A stretch of 60,000 bases of DNA from Cryptomeria japonica (GCF_030272615.1 NC_081406.1:264837192-264897191), one strand, 5' to 3'; shown: positions 32,121 through 44,904, counted from the stretch's first letter. Made by a program: numbers and translations. Notes: a model not told the origin generated them from the letters alone.

Positions 32121-33793
32121 TGTAATGCCCGCCAAAATACCCTAAAGAAACTAAACAATAATATACAGATGAAGATAATTTTTTTTAAAAAAATTAACAT
32201 CTAATAGCAACTAATGCAACATATAACATCTCCATCTATTTACATTCCTTAACCATCTAACCAATATGAACATATATCATTGTTCACTTCATCAAATAAT
32301 GCAAGCGGAAATAACACAACATCAATAACCTTTCTCTAGGGTACTTTAACATCATTACTTAATTCATTTCCATAATACCTTACTACACACATGATAGGAA
32401 CATTTCACTTCATTAATGCATCATATTATAATTCTCTAACCACGAGATATGTAACTACGACATTACTCATTCCTCATGATATGCATGATTTCCTTTCTAC
32501 AAATGTACCTATGTGAAATCATTCCTATTTACTAGATCAAAGTATCATCTTCTAACATATACATTTATTAATCTATAAATATTCTTCTTTTAAGGTTATT
32601 TAACATTCTAATTAGCCTCTAAACATTCCATGAAATAATACAACTAATCCATAAAGCAATTTCCATTCTATTCCAACTATAACCTTCTTATTTCCATGAT
32701 TCATAAGGTCACATCTCTACAATAATACAAATATAATATCTCTAAAATTCCAATTTCCATCTACAATTCATCTTACAAATATAAGCACATTAATTACATC
32801 ATGAGAATAGTTCTTCTATTAAAGATTTCATCTACCATATATACCAAAGATATCACATTACATAAATTCCATCTTATCCATTACATAAATCTGCTACAAG
32901 GTACATCCATAGTACGTCATGATGAAGAATCCACATCCACGCAAGAAGAATCCAAGAGAACATCCCAATGGCTAAAAAACACCAACCACCCGACCATGTG
33001 GAACCAAAGGAACCACCCACCATGCTAGGACATGACACAAGGTCCCAACACACACTCTAAACCTAAGCTGGCACCTAAAACCAAGGAGACTAACCACACA
33101 AGGACTCTTACACAATACAACAAGATTGAACTCCCAGAGGCGTAAAACTCATCAAGACATAAAAGTATCCAATAAACATAATCACAAATCATAAAGGGGG
33201 AACACATGTAGGAGTGGAGTGTCATCACATGCCATCCTCATAACATAATAACATAATAACACATGACACTAGCCTGATGGACATGTGGAGCCATCTCAAC
33301 CTATGAGAGACCAAGGGAGATTAGCTTACCGTCTTCATGACATTCTCATACTTATCCTAAAACATCCTCCCTAGGACTAAGTCACGAGGCACGAATCAAT
33401 TTATCATCTTATTAATTAATCTAACTATCCAACCCCATCAATTATTAGGTTTTCACTTATTTACAAATCATGGAAAACTCCGATGTGCCATGGTGGTCTA
33501 GACTTCATGCATCCTTACAAGGAACCTCATGCGAGCCTATCTCTCATGACCCACGGTCATCACAAGGAAGCCCACTCCCCCCTAGCATGGTTCAACAATA
33601 AATCACAAAAGGCTCTACCACATAAATACATGAAAACAATACTCAATGTAGCCAACAACTTCCACACATATTCTTACAACATGAGCAAGGCTACCACAAC
33701 ATCAATATAGAGAAAAGAGCCTCTTGGCTAGCAATAAACAAGGGCATAACAAGCCACAAAATGCTGCCATCAAATAAAGAATAACATCACAGC
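32121..33793. repeat. Left part of the solo-type LTR
   Basis: AT-rich sequence with many short frames and no protein motif. It ends at ACAGC (33789-33793), the left target copy of the Athila-like element. Confidence 0.65.
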
Positions 33794-35059
33794 TGATAAG
33801 TTGATACTTTGACATGTTTTTTAATCAAAACTCTTAGGTTATTGGCATCTTTTGGGTTGCATTTTAATAGTAAAGGATTGTGAATTGACTATATGTAATC
33901 CATGTGTTAAACTTAAATTTATGAAATCATGTTTGAACTTTGTCAGTTAATTCCTGCAGCCATACCAAATTATTCCTGCAACCAAGTGATTTGTCCTTGT
34001 TGATATGCAGATTATTTAGGATAATGTCATATGTGAGTTAATAAATGTATTAATTGAGTAAGATACACATGCATGCCCTTGTATGTTGTTCTTGTTTAGT
34101 GCAGATAATAAATGATGCTATGGTGGATGATTTCCTTTCGTGCCCAAAGACTGAAGAATCACATATAGATAACTGGAGATAAAACTGAAGGGGATTTGAG
34201 CAGGCGCAACGTATGGCATAATCAGAGCAGTCATACTTCACTATGGGAGTTTAACTCTAGTGCGTATTGAATTGGCAAAATATCGCTATGGCGTGCAAAG
34301 ACCATGGTTCGGTTTAGATCCACTGACTGTTTCTGCAGCCAAGCTCTAGTTATCTCCTTCATCTGACATTCATCTGCCTCTTCTTCTGGGCGTGATTTGA
34401 GTTGTACATTGTAGTTTATCTTTTCTTTATAATAAGCTCTTCCTTTTTCTTAGAGGTTAGACAAGATAGAAAGGATTTGAGCAAAGAGTTTTTAAAAGCA
34501 TTCTAGAGTTTTCTTTTAGAACATGTAATCGATTTCAGAATGAAATAAAGCAAAGATATGTTGTTCTAATCTGTTAAAAGTATTTTGCTGGAAGTTTGAT
34601 ATCACTCATCCAAGGGGGCCCACTTGGTGAGTGATCTTGTGTTTATGTTCATTAAAGTTCGTTTTTACCTAGTTGCAGTAGAAGTTCATGACTGGATTGT
34701 TCCTACAGCCACTGGAAATAGATCCACTGACTGTTCCTGCAGCCAAGACAGAACGATGTGATTTCTGTTATTTACATTAGATCATTCCAGCATTGTTTTA
34801 TAAAGCTTTCATATAGCCTTTTATGATTTCCATTCTTTCCTTTCCTTTATGCGTAATGTTAGTTACTGCAGTAATGCAGAATAACCATTTAAGGAGCTTA
34901 GTGCATATATATTGCAGACCCATTTCAAGTTTTATATTCCTGGATTGATAACTAAATGAAAACCAGTCATGAAAATAGTAAACTCTACCATATGAATGTC
35001 CAAACTTCAGATTGAGATTTCAATTAGAGTAATTATTATCATTATAGTTGGGGTAGACA
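33794..35059 (+). repeat. Left LTR of the Athila-like element
   Basis: It matches 43636-44899 throughout. It carries several copies of TCCTGCAGCCA, including a 25 bp block starting GATCCACTGACTGTT present twice, near 34316 and 34721. AATAAAGCAAAG near 34543 is a possible polyadenylation signal and a TTATAATAAG stretch lies near 34425. Confidence 0.93.
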
Positions 35060-35063
35060 TTTT

Positions 35064-35081
35064 TGGCGCTGTTGTCGGGGA
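35064..35081 (+). other. Primer binding site, Asp-tRNA type
   Basis: TGGCGCTGTTGTCGGGGA lies four bases after the LTR and resembles the primer site used by Athila-type elements, with two differences from the usual form. Confidence 0.8.
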
Positions 35082-35152
35082 TGGTATTAAACTGAGAACC
35101 TTTTATGTTTATTATAGTTTCCAGTTAATTGTTTGAAATTTCATGAATCTAC

Positions 35153-36757
35153 ATGCATAGTAGAAGAAGAGATGCCAGAGGTAGATTTTTGCCCACTCAT
35201 CCTAATCATGCAGAAGATAATTTCCCAAATATAAATCATTTTGCTGAACTTTATCAAGTGCCACAGAATTTGAATCACCTTGAATCTGAATTTTCAAAAG
35301 GTAGTCTTCAGTTCCTTTTTGGTCCACAAGAAGAAGAATTTCCTATAGTAGCAACCCCCACAAGTCCAATGCAAGGGAACCCTCCTCCTATTGGGAATAA
35401 TCCACCACCACCACCAGGTCCAACGTTTGAGTTTCCCATCTCTGACTAGCATGATAATGCTAACCTCAAGAACATTTCAACATCTTCACTTCCTAAATTC
35501 TATGGGTTGGTGACAAAGGATCCTGATACATTTCTGTTTGAGTTTGATGTTCTTTGTAGGAGTTTTGACTATACTACAAATGCCCATAGACTCAAAAAAA
35601 TTTCTGCCACTTTGAAGGAGTCATCTTTGAGACGGTTTATGAGCTTGGGTAGTAGCACAATCAATACATGGGATTAGATGAAACGGTTGTTTCTTACAAA
35701 ATACAAAGACTATTGTAGAGGCATTGATCGTCATGAGGATGATATCTTTAGAATGACACAAACTGAAGATGAGAGTCTTGAGGATTATCTGGAAAGGTTT
35801 TTGTTTAGTGTCAAGAAGTCCAAGCATAGTGCTCTGAATGAAGATTCCCTCAAATTGATATTTTTGAGGGGTATTAGTGATGAATGCACCGATTCCTTAG
35901 ATCTCATGGGAGAAGGTGACATTACACAATCTACTTGGGTTGAAATAGGGCAAATTTGCAAAAGGTATTCCAGATCTACATCTAAGAAGAACATGAGATT
36001 TAAGCTAGGGGCACCATTATTAACATCTGGAACTGGAGTTTCTAGATTGGAACTTAGTCATCTGTTAAAAGACTTCAAGGAGGACATAATAAACAATATG
36101 GCTACCCAGTTGGATACATTGGCAGCTAAGAAGAAGTATGAGGAAGCTGATGCATTCCTTGCAGAATTATGTCCTCATTGTAAACAACGAAAGAAAGAAT
36201 GCAGATGTAAGATGGTTGCAAATGTGGAAGTACCTGACTTCAAACCAGTTCAAGGTGAGGATGAGCAAGTCTTCTATGTTTCTCAAAGAAGACCAAATTT
36301 TCAAAGACAAGATATGCCACCTAATCCACTTTCTTTTTCTGGTTATAGTGGTAATTCTTATGCACCAAACAACCAATGGCAACCACAGTATTCTCAAATT
36401 TTTGGTAACTATCCACATTGGTATGGGTCACAAGGCCAAGGGCAGCAATTTATTAATCAAGTTCCATAGTGGCAGCAGCCATAGGGGAACTGGTATCCAT
36501 CTCAAGGTCAAGGGAACCAGTTTCAAGGGAATTGGCAACCTAACTCTCAATGGAGGGGAAACCAATCATGGCCAGCCCAATTTTTTGGATATCAGCCTCT
36601 TGTTCAGCAGCCACAACCTCCTGCTTTAATGCCTCCTCCTGCAGCTACAGCTGCACCGCCTAAGCCAACACAGTTGCCTACTCAACCGGTGCCTAATTCA
36701 AATATCAAATCTCAGCAATAACAACAAGCTTATTCAGCTGATGCTAATTAATGCCCA
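35153..36757 (+). pseudogene. Athila-like gag
   Basis: The start at 35153 gives MHSRRRDARGRFLPTHPNHA. A Pro-rich stretch follows, then TAG at 35447, where Gln is likely. The capsid-like core continues: SLPKFYGL, SLRRFMSLGSSTINTWD, another TAG at 35657, MKRLFLTKYKDYCRGIDRHE and EDESLEDYLERF. CPHCKQRKKECRC near 36170 is a Cys-rich motif in place of a standard CCHC knuckle. The tail is Gln/Asn/Pro-rich with several Gln-to-stop changes. The protein would form the particle and bind RNA. Confidence 0.85.
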
Positions 36758-37700
36758 ACCTATTCTTTATCACTAGATGATATTCACCTCCTATCTGGGA
36801 CAACTCTACCTAATCCCTCTCATCCAGTTATTACTGAGGTACAGGAAGACCAGCCAATCTCTGACCCAAAAAATACAATACCTCAGAATCAAATATTACC
36901 ACCATTTCCCCATACATTGCAAGACAAAGAAGTTTCCACTGAACAACAACAAATCTTTGATATTCTTGATCAACTGAAACACATTTGTGTTAAAATTTCA
37001 TTGTTGCAAGCAATAAAGGATGTCCCTATATATGGTAAGGCATTAAGAGAGGCATGCCTAAAGAAACCTGACAGAAAGAAAAAGGATCCACAAACAATTC
37101 ATGTTATGGGTCAATTGGCTATATCATGTTAGGTAAAATTGCAATTCCAAAGTATGCTGATCCAGGTAGTCCTGTTGTGAGTATAGTCATTAATGGTAGT
37201 CAAATAAGGAATGTTTTGATTGATTAGGAGCAGCCATTAATGTAATGACAAGGAAAGTAATGAAACATTTAGAGATCAATAGTTTAAGGACTACACCCAC
37301 AGCTCTACAACTTGATGATGGCTCTACAGTGAGACCTGACAGTATCATAGAGGATGTCATAGTTATTCTAGATTCTTGGGAATATCCTATAGATTTTATG
37401 ATTCTATCTCCAAAAGCAACATTGGGAGGATATCCGGTCATTTTGGGTAGACCCTAGCTTGCCACAGCTGATGCTTATATAGGGTGTAGATCAGGAGACA
37501 TGACTATTTCAGATGGAAGTTCTATAAAAACATTAACCTTGTATTCTCCAGCACAACCACAGCTTGAGTAGCAACAAGCTGTTTGGCCTATCTTGGGAGA
37601 GGAATCTGATGAAATTGACTCTATTAATCACCTTATGATGATTAATTGAGGACCACTCTAGCAGTTATATGATGATGAATCAATTCTTTATAAAATACTG
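36758..37700 (+). pseudogene. Athila-like protease region
   Basis: After a linker (37009-37132: KDVPIYGKALREACLKKP) comes the aspartic protease: ADPGSPVVSIVINGSQIRNV, then the active-site LID, where a small deletion shifts the frame before GAAINVM (about 37225). LQLDDGSTVRPDSIIEDVIV and GGYPVILGRP follow at 37310-37455. A TAG at 37456 replaces the usual Trp after GRP. The enzyme would mature gag-pol. It is inactive as found because of the shift at the catalytic site. Confidence 0.83.
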
Positions 37701-38983
37701 ATAAATGAATTTATAGAAGATCAAAAATTACAAGAATTGGTTCCGAATATTGCAGGTTTGGACTTTCCTGCAGCCACTGATATTTTGCATACTCTATTGC
37801 CATAGGAATTATCTTTTTCTTATTTTTCTAATATAAACCAGATTGATCTTACTATTAAGATAGAGGTGGAATTGAATAAATATTTGAATATCAGTAGAGA
37901 TCTATTAGTTACTCAAAAGTAGGGCCTTGTAGACTTGTTGAAACTCCATAAAAATGATTTTGCATCGGATTACAAGGACATGAGTAGGATTGATCCAGTA
38001 GTTTCTACTCACCGTATTTACATAAAGGATGATTGTTGTCCACTTAGACAACCTCAAAGAAGAGTCAATCCTGCCTTGAGGGAGATAGTTAAAGAAGAAT
38101 TACAGAAATTGTTAAAAGAAGGGTTTATCTATCCTATCTCTGACAGTCAATGGGTATCACCTCTGGTGATAGTGCCTAAAAAAGGAGGCAAATGGAGAGT
38201 ATGTGTGGATTATAGAGCTCTAAATTTGGCAACAAAAAAGGATAATTTCCCATTGCCATTTATGGATCAGGTATTAGATTCTCTTGCTGGTAAGAGATAT
38301 TTTTCATTCCTTGATGAATTTAGTGGTTACAATTAGATACAGATAGCCCCAAAAGATCAAAAGAAGACAACATTTGCTTGCCCATGGGGCACGTATGCAT
38401 ATTATGTTCTTCCTTTGGGTTGTGTAATGCTCCAGCCACTTTTCAAAGAGCAGTGATTAGTATTTTTTCTGATATTTCTCAAGATATTATGGAAATTTAC
38501 ATGGATGACTTCACAACTTATGGTTCTAAATTTGATCAAGCATTGGGTAATTTGAAGAAAGTGTTGCAGCGATGTGAAGACTACAATTTGTCTTTGAACA
38601 ATGAGAAGTGCTTTATTATGATGGAAGAAGGAATAGTCTTTGGCCATCATATATCTGTACAAGGCATAAAGGTGGATCCAGCAAAGATTGAGGTCATTCA
38701 GCATATTAATGACCCTGTAAAGCAAAAAGATGTGAGAAGTTTTCTTGGTCATGCTAGATACTACAGAAGGTTTATCAAAGATTTCAGTAAAATTGCAAGT
38801 CCCTTACATCCACTACTTACCAAAGATGTAGAATTTAAATGGACCCCAGCATGCAATGAAGTTTTCTCAAAGCTTAAGCATGCTTTGACTCAAGCACCAG
38901 TTCTTAAGGGGCCAAATTGGTCTATACCATTCCAAATCCATACAGATGCATTTGATTATGTAATAGGAGTAGTGCTGGCATAA
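37701..38983 (+). pseudogene. Athila-like reverse transcriptase
   Basis: 37935-38336 begins upstream of RT, then has DPVVSTHRIYIKDDCCPLRQ, GFIYPISDSQWVSPLVIVPK and WRVCVDYRALN. TAG at 38334 interrupts SGYN-IQIAP where Gln is expected. A one-base loss near 38415 shifts the frame before LCNAPATFQRAV. The catalytic site MEIYMDDFTTYG (about 38490-38525) is intact. FLGHARYYRRFIKDFSKIA and the tether to RNase H follow. It would synthesise DNA on the element RNA. Confidence 0.88.
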
Positions 38984-39300
38984 AAAGGTGACAAGTTAGA
39001 AAATGCAATATATTATATCAGCAAGAATTTGCAGGGACCTGAATTGAATTATACAGTTACGGAAAAGGAAATGCTAGCTGTCATATATGCCCTTAACAAG
39101 TTTAGACACTATATTACAGGGTATCCCATATTTATGCATATAGATCATACCGCAATTAGATATCTCATGAATAAGCCATCAATCACCGGTAGATTAGATT
39201 GTTGGTTATTGTTGATGCAGGAATTTGATATCACAGTTGTTGATAAGCCAGAGAAGTCTAATGTGGTTGCAGATTATCTTTCACATCTTCAATTGCAGGA
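38984..39300 (+). pseudogene. Athila-like RNase H
   Basis: It is continuous with RT except for a TAA at 38981 where Gln is expected. YYISKNLQGPELNYTVTEKE, MLAVIYALNKFRHYITGY and DYLSHLQL are typical Ty3/Gypsy RNase H sequence. FQIHTDAFDYVIG just before it holds the first acidic site. Confidence 0.85.
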
Positions 39301-40620
39301 GGATTCTACAATGATAGATGACACTTTTCCAGATGAGCATTTGTTTCTCATACAGGCTCACACTCCATGGTATGCTGATATTGCCAATTATTTAGTTGCA
39401 GCTAAGATGCCAATTTCTTTTTCTCCTAAGGAAAGAAGGTTGTTGGTTGAGAAAAGTTTTAACTTTTCATGGATTGTTGATTGTCTATTTTATACTGGAC
39501 CTGACCAAGTCATGCGAAGATGTGTCAGAGAAGATGAAACATATGACATCCTTCATGCATGTCATGATGAACTATGTGGAGGTCATTTTGCTGCCAAAAG
39601 AACAACACTGAAAATACTTAATACATGATATTATTGACCCACATTACACAAGGATGCAGCTCAGTACACATGGAAATGTGACAGATGTCAGTGAATGGGC
39701 AAACCTACAAAATCAGATGAGATGCCACTATATCCTCAAATATCTGTTACACCATTTGACAAGTGGGGATTGGATTTTGTTGGCACTATTGATCCACCTT
39801 CTAATGGCAAATCTTATATCTTGGTATGTACAGACTATGTAACAAAATGGGTAGAAGCTAGAGCCATGACACATGCAAGAGATAATAAGGTGGCTGAGTT
39901 TCTCTATGAAGAGATATTTACAAGATATGGAGTACCAAGGGAGATTGTCTCAGATTAGGGACCTCAATTTACATCAACCTTGATAAAAGCTTTGGTCAAT
40001 GAATACAATATAAGACACATGAAATCTACTCCATATCATCCACAGTCTAATGGACAAGTAGAAGTTACAAATAGAGAACTTGAGGCTATTTTTACAAAAA
40101 CAGTGTCTGTTCATAGGAAAGATTGGTCTCATCGGCTTTCAGAAGCAATTTGGGCATATAGAACAACTTGAAAAACACCAATTGGTTTCACACCTTTTGA
40201 GATGGTTTATGGCAAAACAACAATGATGCCTATTGAATTTGAACATAAAACCTTGAGAACAACTTTACAACTAAATATGACATTGTCTGAAACATAGAAA
40301 GAATGCATTCAACAGTTAAATGCTCTTGATGAATGGAGGAAGATAGCTGTTCAACAGACAGAATTGATTCAAAATCAAAGAGCAAGATGACATGATAAAT
40401 ATATCAGAGAAAAGAAATTCAAAGTTGGTGACTGGGCACTCCTGTATGATTCCAGATATAAAGATGCTATGGGAAAATTCAAACAAGGTGGTTAGGTCCT
40501 TATGAGATAAAAGAAGTGTTTCAGAATGGAGCAGTCTGTTTGTCTACAATAGATCTTGTTCTATTTAAACTCTTAGTGAATGGACATCGCCTATGACTAT
40601 TTCACAAGCCAGCTACTATA
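39301..40620 (+). pseudogene. Athila-like integrase
   Basis: The zinc-binding N-terminus has HACHDELCGGHFAAKRTT and CDRC near 39690. The core has WGLDFVGTIDPPSNGKSYIL (first Asp), GVPREIVSD with TAG in place of Gln before GPQF, and HPQSNGQVEVTNRELE (catalytic Glu). All three catalytic acids remain. ANWAY-type sequence IWAYRTT is followed by TGA, probably from Trp. The C-terminus (GPYEIKEVFQNGAV) is frameshifted near 40490. It would insert the element DNA. Confidence 0.86.
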
Positions 40621-41270
40621 GAGGAGTTCCTACAGCAGTTTGTTCCACAAAGTGACATAAAGGTTCTTGCAGCCACTGAAAAGGTTCCTGCAGCAACTGA
40701 TGCAGATTCTGCAGCAACTCATGAGCTTCCTGCTGCAATTAAGCAGGCTAATAAAGATAATGTTCCTGCAACCTCTGCAATGGACATAATTGCAAGTTCA
40801 TAATAAAATATTTCTATTTTATATGGGAATATTCTTCTCTGTACATAAAATTTCATCCACTACATTTCATCCCATGTTCTTACCTATCACTTCATTTCAT
40901 TTTGGCTTCATTTTCGTGCAATTGCAAGTACGTGTATATTGTATTTTATTTTAATTATGCATTTATTAGTTCATTATGATTATATCCTGTTTAAATCCTC
41001 TCCACTACCTGAAATCTTGTTAGCTTGTGTGGACACGTGCTAGGTTAAGTTGGGGGGGGGGGGTACTTTATGGTTTGTTTTCCAATATGATTAATTATCA
41101 GTCCTTTTTGGTACCCCAAATTGATATGCTTGCGGATTATGTTATTATTTCACGTAAGTGAATGATAAAGTTTGCCACCAAAACTAAGATGTGTAAAGAG
41201 ATTTCATTTTTAGCAATACTGTCAAATATTCTGGTTCAACTGCAGAGAGAAAATTATCCAAATAAAAGAT
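40621..41270 (+). other. Region between pol and the third ORF, with PAAT repeats and a poly-G tract
   Basis: The end of pol (to 40802) encodes a PAAT-rich tail (LAATEKVPAATDADSAATHE) built from repeated CCTGCAGC(C/A)A units. Non-coding sequence follows. At 41044-41063 TTAAGTTGGGGGG extends to thirteen G and closely resembles the true polypurine tract at 43622-43635. Confidence 0.7.
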
Positions 41271-43270
41271 GGGCGGTGATCTAATTCGCCATGAGCCAAT
41301 GGTCCATGAAGGGTTGCTGCAGGATGGTCTTTGTGAAAATTATTTCTGAAACCACAGCTGGTTGGATTACTTCTTGAAAATTAGGGATTACAACGAATAA
41401 ATTGCTGCACAATTCATGCATTCCTTTCATGAAGGGGAAGCTACGGTTAAATGTTTGAGGGTAATTGCTATAGAACAACGAATAGCAGAAGTAACAGGGT
41501 TGCTGTAGGAAAGGGAACTCTTTCCAGAATCAAAAGATGCAAGGAGTGCCAAGGTAGAGTTCACAATTCCTACAAATGGACCAAACTAGAAGGGTTTTTT
41601 TACCGAAACATTGGCCTCAGGTAGCTTTGTATATCATGAAGTATATTACATTTGAAGGACAGTATTCAAACCTACATTCACCTCATTTTAGGTTACTTAT
41701 TCATCTGTGGCATGGTCGACGAGTTAATGTATCTAATTTTTTATATCATCTCATCTCTACAAGTGCTAAGGAGACGTGAAAAAATGGAAATCGCTCTGTT
41801 AGCCATCATGGGCTGGTTAAGCTACTTGTACAACGACCCCTGAGAGATGTTTCGCAAATGGAATGGGGTGTATTTGAGGATATACTACAATTTCAAATTG
41901 AGGATTCCCCTATTGCAGATAACCCATTGGTTGAAGAAGAGAATGTTGCAGAAGATCCTTCTGATGAAGATGAGGGTTTGCTTGTTGTTGAAGGAGCCAC
42001 AATTATGATAGAAGAAAATATTGAAGTGGAGTCAATTGAAGAACAACCCTCTACTTCTCTTCAAAGAGATTTACCCGTTCTGCAAAGGAAAGGAAAGGAT
42101 TTAGAAAAGGATGAATCAGATGAAGAACTTGTTATCCGGCCGCAGGTAACTCAGATTCCTCCTGCAGCCAAGAGGCGTAGGAAAAAAACAAAAACTCTTG
42201 CAGCCGTTCCAAAAGTGTATGTAAGGAGAACAAGAAGGAGGACACAATAGACTCAACTTGTGAGTAATCCAACAGAGGTGATTGTAGTAGAAACTTCGGA
42301 AGAAGAAAATGTTGTGGAGGAAGAAATTCAAGAACACCCAGTGGAGGAAGAAATTCAAGAACACCCTGAGGAGGAAGAAATTTAAGAACACCCTACAGAA
42401 GAAGAAAATCAAGAAGAGGTTATTACAGATAAACTAGCAAATCTTGCTTCTGTGGCATTGCAATGTGAAGAAATTGTTGAGGATGTTCTACAGTAACCTG
42501 AAGAAAATATGGGAGATATGCTAGCCCAGAATGAGGAGTTTATTGAAGAAATCCCACGGTCTAAGGTAGGACCTATTAGACCTCCTTCATCCCTAGGTAG
42601 TTTATTTATTGCTTTAACATTTTATAGGCAATGGGAAATAGAGAAGGATAGGTTGCAGGGGATAATTAATAAGCAGCAAAAAGAGATTGAAAAGAGAGAC
42701 AATAAAATTGAGGAATTAGAAGCTAAGGCAGAAGTGATTTATGGTATGATTCCTAAGTTGGTGCAATGTAGGGCACCCCCAAGAGTTTATGTAGTACATT
42801 TGAAAGAGCGGTATCTGAACCTTAGACTAAACTGCATTATTAGGGACCTAATCCATCCTTGGAAACATCTGAGGAATTTTATTATGCTTATCAAACCTCT
42901 CCACCTGCTGTGAAGAATTTGTTATGTGAATTATACTTACATAACTATGTTATACCCCAAGACAGGGAATGGAATCCTTTATTGTATATTGGGGACATCC
43001 ATATCAGAACTTTAATGTCATGGATCCAAAATGAGATTATCATAGGGCCACAAACTAGGGAGTATGAAAAATTAGAGCTTGACTGTTCATTACCATTGAG
43101 AAGGGAATCAGAAGCACCAAGGGTTCTCTATTATGATTGGCAAAAGTTACTAATAAGAGATGATGTCAGTAAGATAGTACTTCCAATGAGAGAGGAAGTC
43201 TATCAAGCGTATGAGCATTTGGTTCAAACTGATAGGACAACCACAATGAAAGGGTTAGCTCAATGCTGAA
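41271..43270 (+). pseudogene. Third ORF region of the Athila-like element (env position)
   Basis: Open pieces in shifting frames include EGEATVKCLRVIAIEQRIAE near 41430, PKHWPQVALYIMKYITFEGQ near 41600, a Glu-rich acidic stretch (41858-42250), a likely coiled coil (42620-42735, EKDRLQGIINKQQKEIEKRD) and 42859-43269. The first part resembles the putative plant transposon protein domain found 3' of pol in many plant Athila-like elements. No clear signal peptide or transmembrane helix is visible, so env-like describes position only. Repeats of GAGGAAGAAATTCAAGAACA occur at 42315-42400. Broken by several stops. Confidence 0.55.
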
Positions 43271-43621
43271 ATAATCTACTAGAACATTTAAAACAGGGAG
43301 AACCTTACTCACTTCAGAATTTTCATGCAGCCATACAAAGAACCCCCAGATACATACAATTGGGCAGGGAGAAAGCCAACAACTAACTTCCATTGATCTT
43401 TCAATGTGTGATCCTTATGTGGCTACTTTTGGCATGCCAACCAATATAACAGAATTATGATGTAGCTGCGGAGGAAACAACTAGATGGTCCAGGTTGGAA
43501 AAAATGAAAGGATTTTATTGGAATTTGGCTTCCAAGGGAACATGACAGGACACTGTTGGTGATTTCAGAGTTTCAGCAAAAATAAAAAATTTTCCTTTTG
43601 TTGTAGGAGCAACAAACCCTT

Positions 43622-43635
43622 AAAGTTGGGGGGCA
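43622..43635 (+). other. Polypurine tract of the Athila-like element
   Basis: AAAGTTGGGGGGCA abuts the right LTR start at 43636. Confidence 0.82.
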
Positions 43636-44899
43636 TGATAAGTTGATAATTTGACATGTTTTTTTAATCAAAACTCTGAAGTTATTGGCATCTTTTGGGT
43701 TGCATTTTGATAGTAAAGGATTGTGAATTGACTATATGTAATCCATGTGTTAAACCTGAACTTATGAAATCATGTTTGAACTTTGTCGGTTAATTCCTGC
43801 AGTCATACCAAGTTATTCCTGCAGCCAAGTGATTTGTCCCTGTTGATATGTGGATTATTTAGGATAATGTCATATGTGAGTTAATGAATGTATTAATTGA
43901 GTAAGATACGTATGCATGCCCTTGTATGTTGTTCTTGTTTAGTGCATATAATAAATGATGTTGCGGTGGATGATTTCCTTTTGCACCCAAAGACTGAAGA
44001 ATCACGTACAGATAATTGGAGATCAAACTGAAGGGGATCTGAGTAGGCGCAACATATGGCATAATCGGAGCAGTCATACTTCACTATGGGAGTTTAACTC
44101 TAGTGTGTATTGAATTGGCAAAATATCGCTATGGCGTGCAAAGACTGTGGTTCAGTTTAGATCCACTAACTATTCTTGCAGCCAAGCTCTAGATATCTCC
44201 TTCATCTGACATTCGTCCACCTCTTCTTCTGGGCATGATTTGAGTTGTCCATTGGAGTTTATCTTTTCTTTATAATAAGCTCATCCTTTTTCTTAGAGGT
44301 TGGACAAGATAGAAAAGATTTGAGCAAAGAGTTTTTAAAAACATTCTAGAGTTTTCTTTTAGAACATGTAATTGATTTTAGAATGAAATAAAGCAAAGAT
44401 ATGTTGTTCTGATCTGTTAAAAGTATTTTGCTGGAAGTTTGATATCACTCATCCAAGGGAGCCCACTTGGTGAGTGATCCTGTGTTTATGTTTATTGAAG
44501 TTCGTTTTTACCTAGTTGCAGTAGAAGTTCATGACTAGATTGTTCTTGCAGCCACTGGAAATAGATCTGACTGTTCCTGCAGCTAAAACAGAATAGTGTG
44601 ATTTTTGTTACTTACATTAGATCATTCTAGCATTGTTTTATAAAGCTTTCATATAGCCTTTTATGATTTTCATTCTTGCCTTTCCTTTCTACGTAATGTT
44701 AGTTACTGCAGCAATGCAGAATAACCATTTAAGGAGCTTAGTGCATATATATTGCAGACCCATTTCAAGTTTTACATTCTTGGATTGATAACTAAATGAA
44801 CACCAGCCATGAAAATAGTAAACTCTACCATATGAATATTCAAACTTCGGATTAAGATTTCAATTAGAGTAATTATTATCATTATAGTTGGGGTAGACA
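43636..44899 (+). repeat. Right LTR of the Athila-like element
   Basis: It is a full-length match to 33794-35059 with scattered, mostly transition-type differences. It is followed by ACAAC (44900-44904). Confidence 0.93.
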
Positions 44900-44904
44900 A
44901 CAAC

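Larger units (their letters stand above)
33794..44899 (+). mobile_element. Athila-like Ty3/Gypsy retrotransposon
   Basis: LTRs of 1266 bp (33794-35059) and 1264 bp (43636-44899) start TGATAAGTTGAT and end GGGTAGACA. The primer site TGGCGCTGTTGTCGGGGA and polypurine tract AAAGTTGGGGGGCA sit next to them. Flanks ACAGC and ACAAC differ by one base and fit a target duplication. The order is gag, protease, RT, RNase H, integrase and then a further 2.5 kb ORF region, as in Athila/Calypso-type elements. Most stops are TAG at glutamine positions. The element is damaged, but its structure is complete, so it is the youngest of the three nested layers here. Confidence 0.9.
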
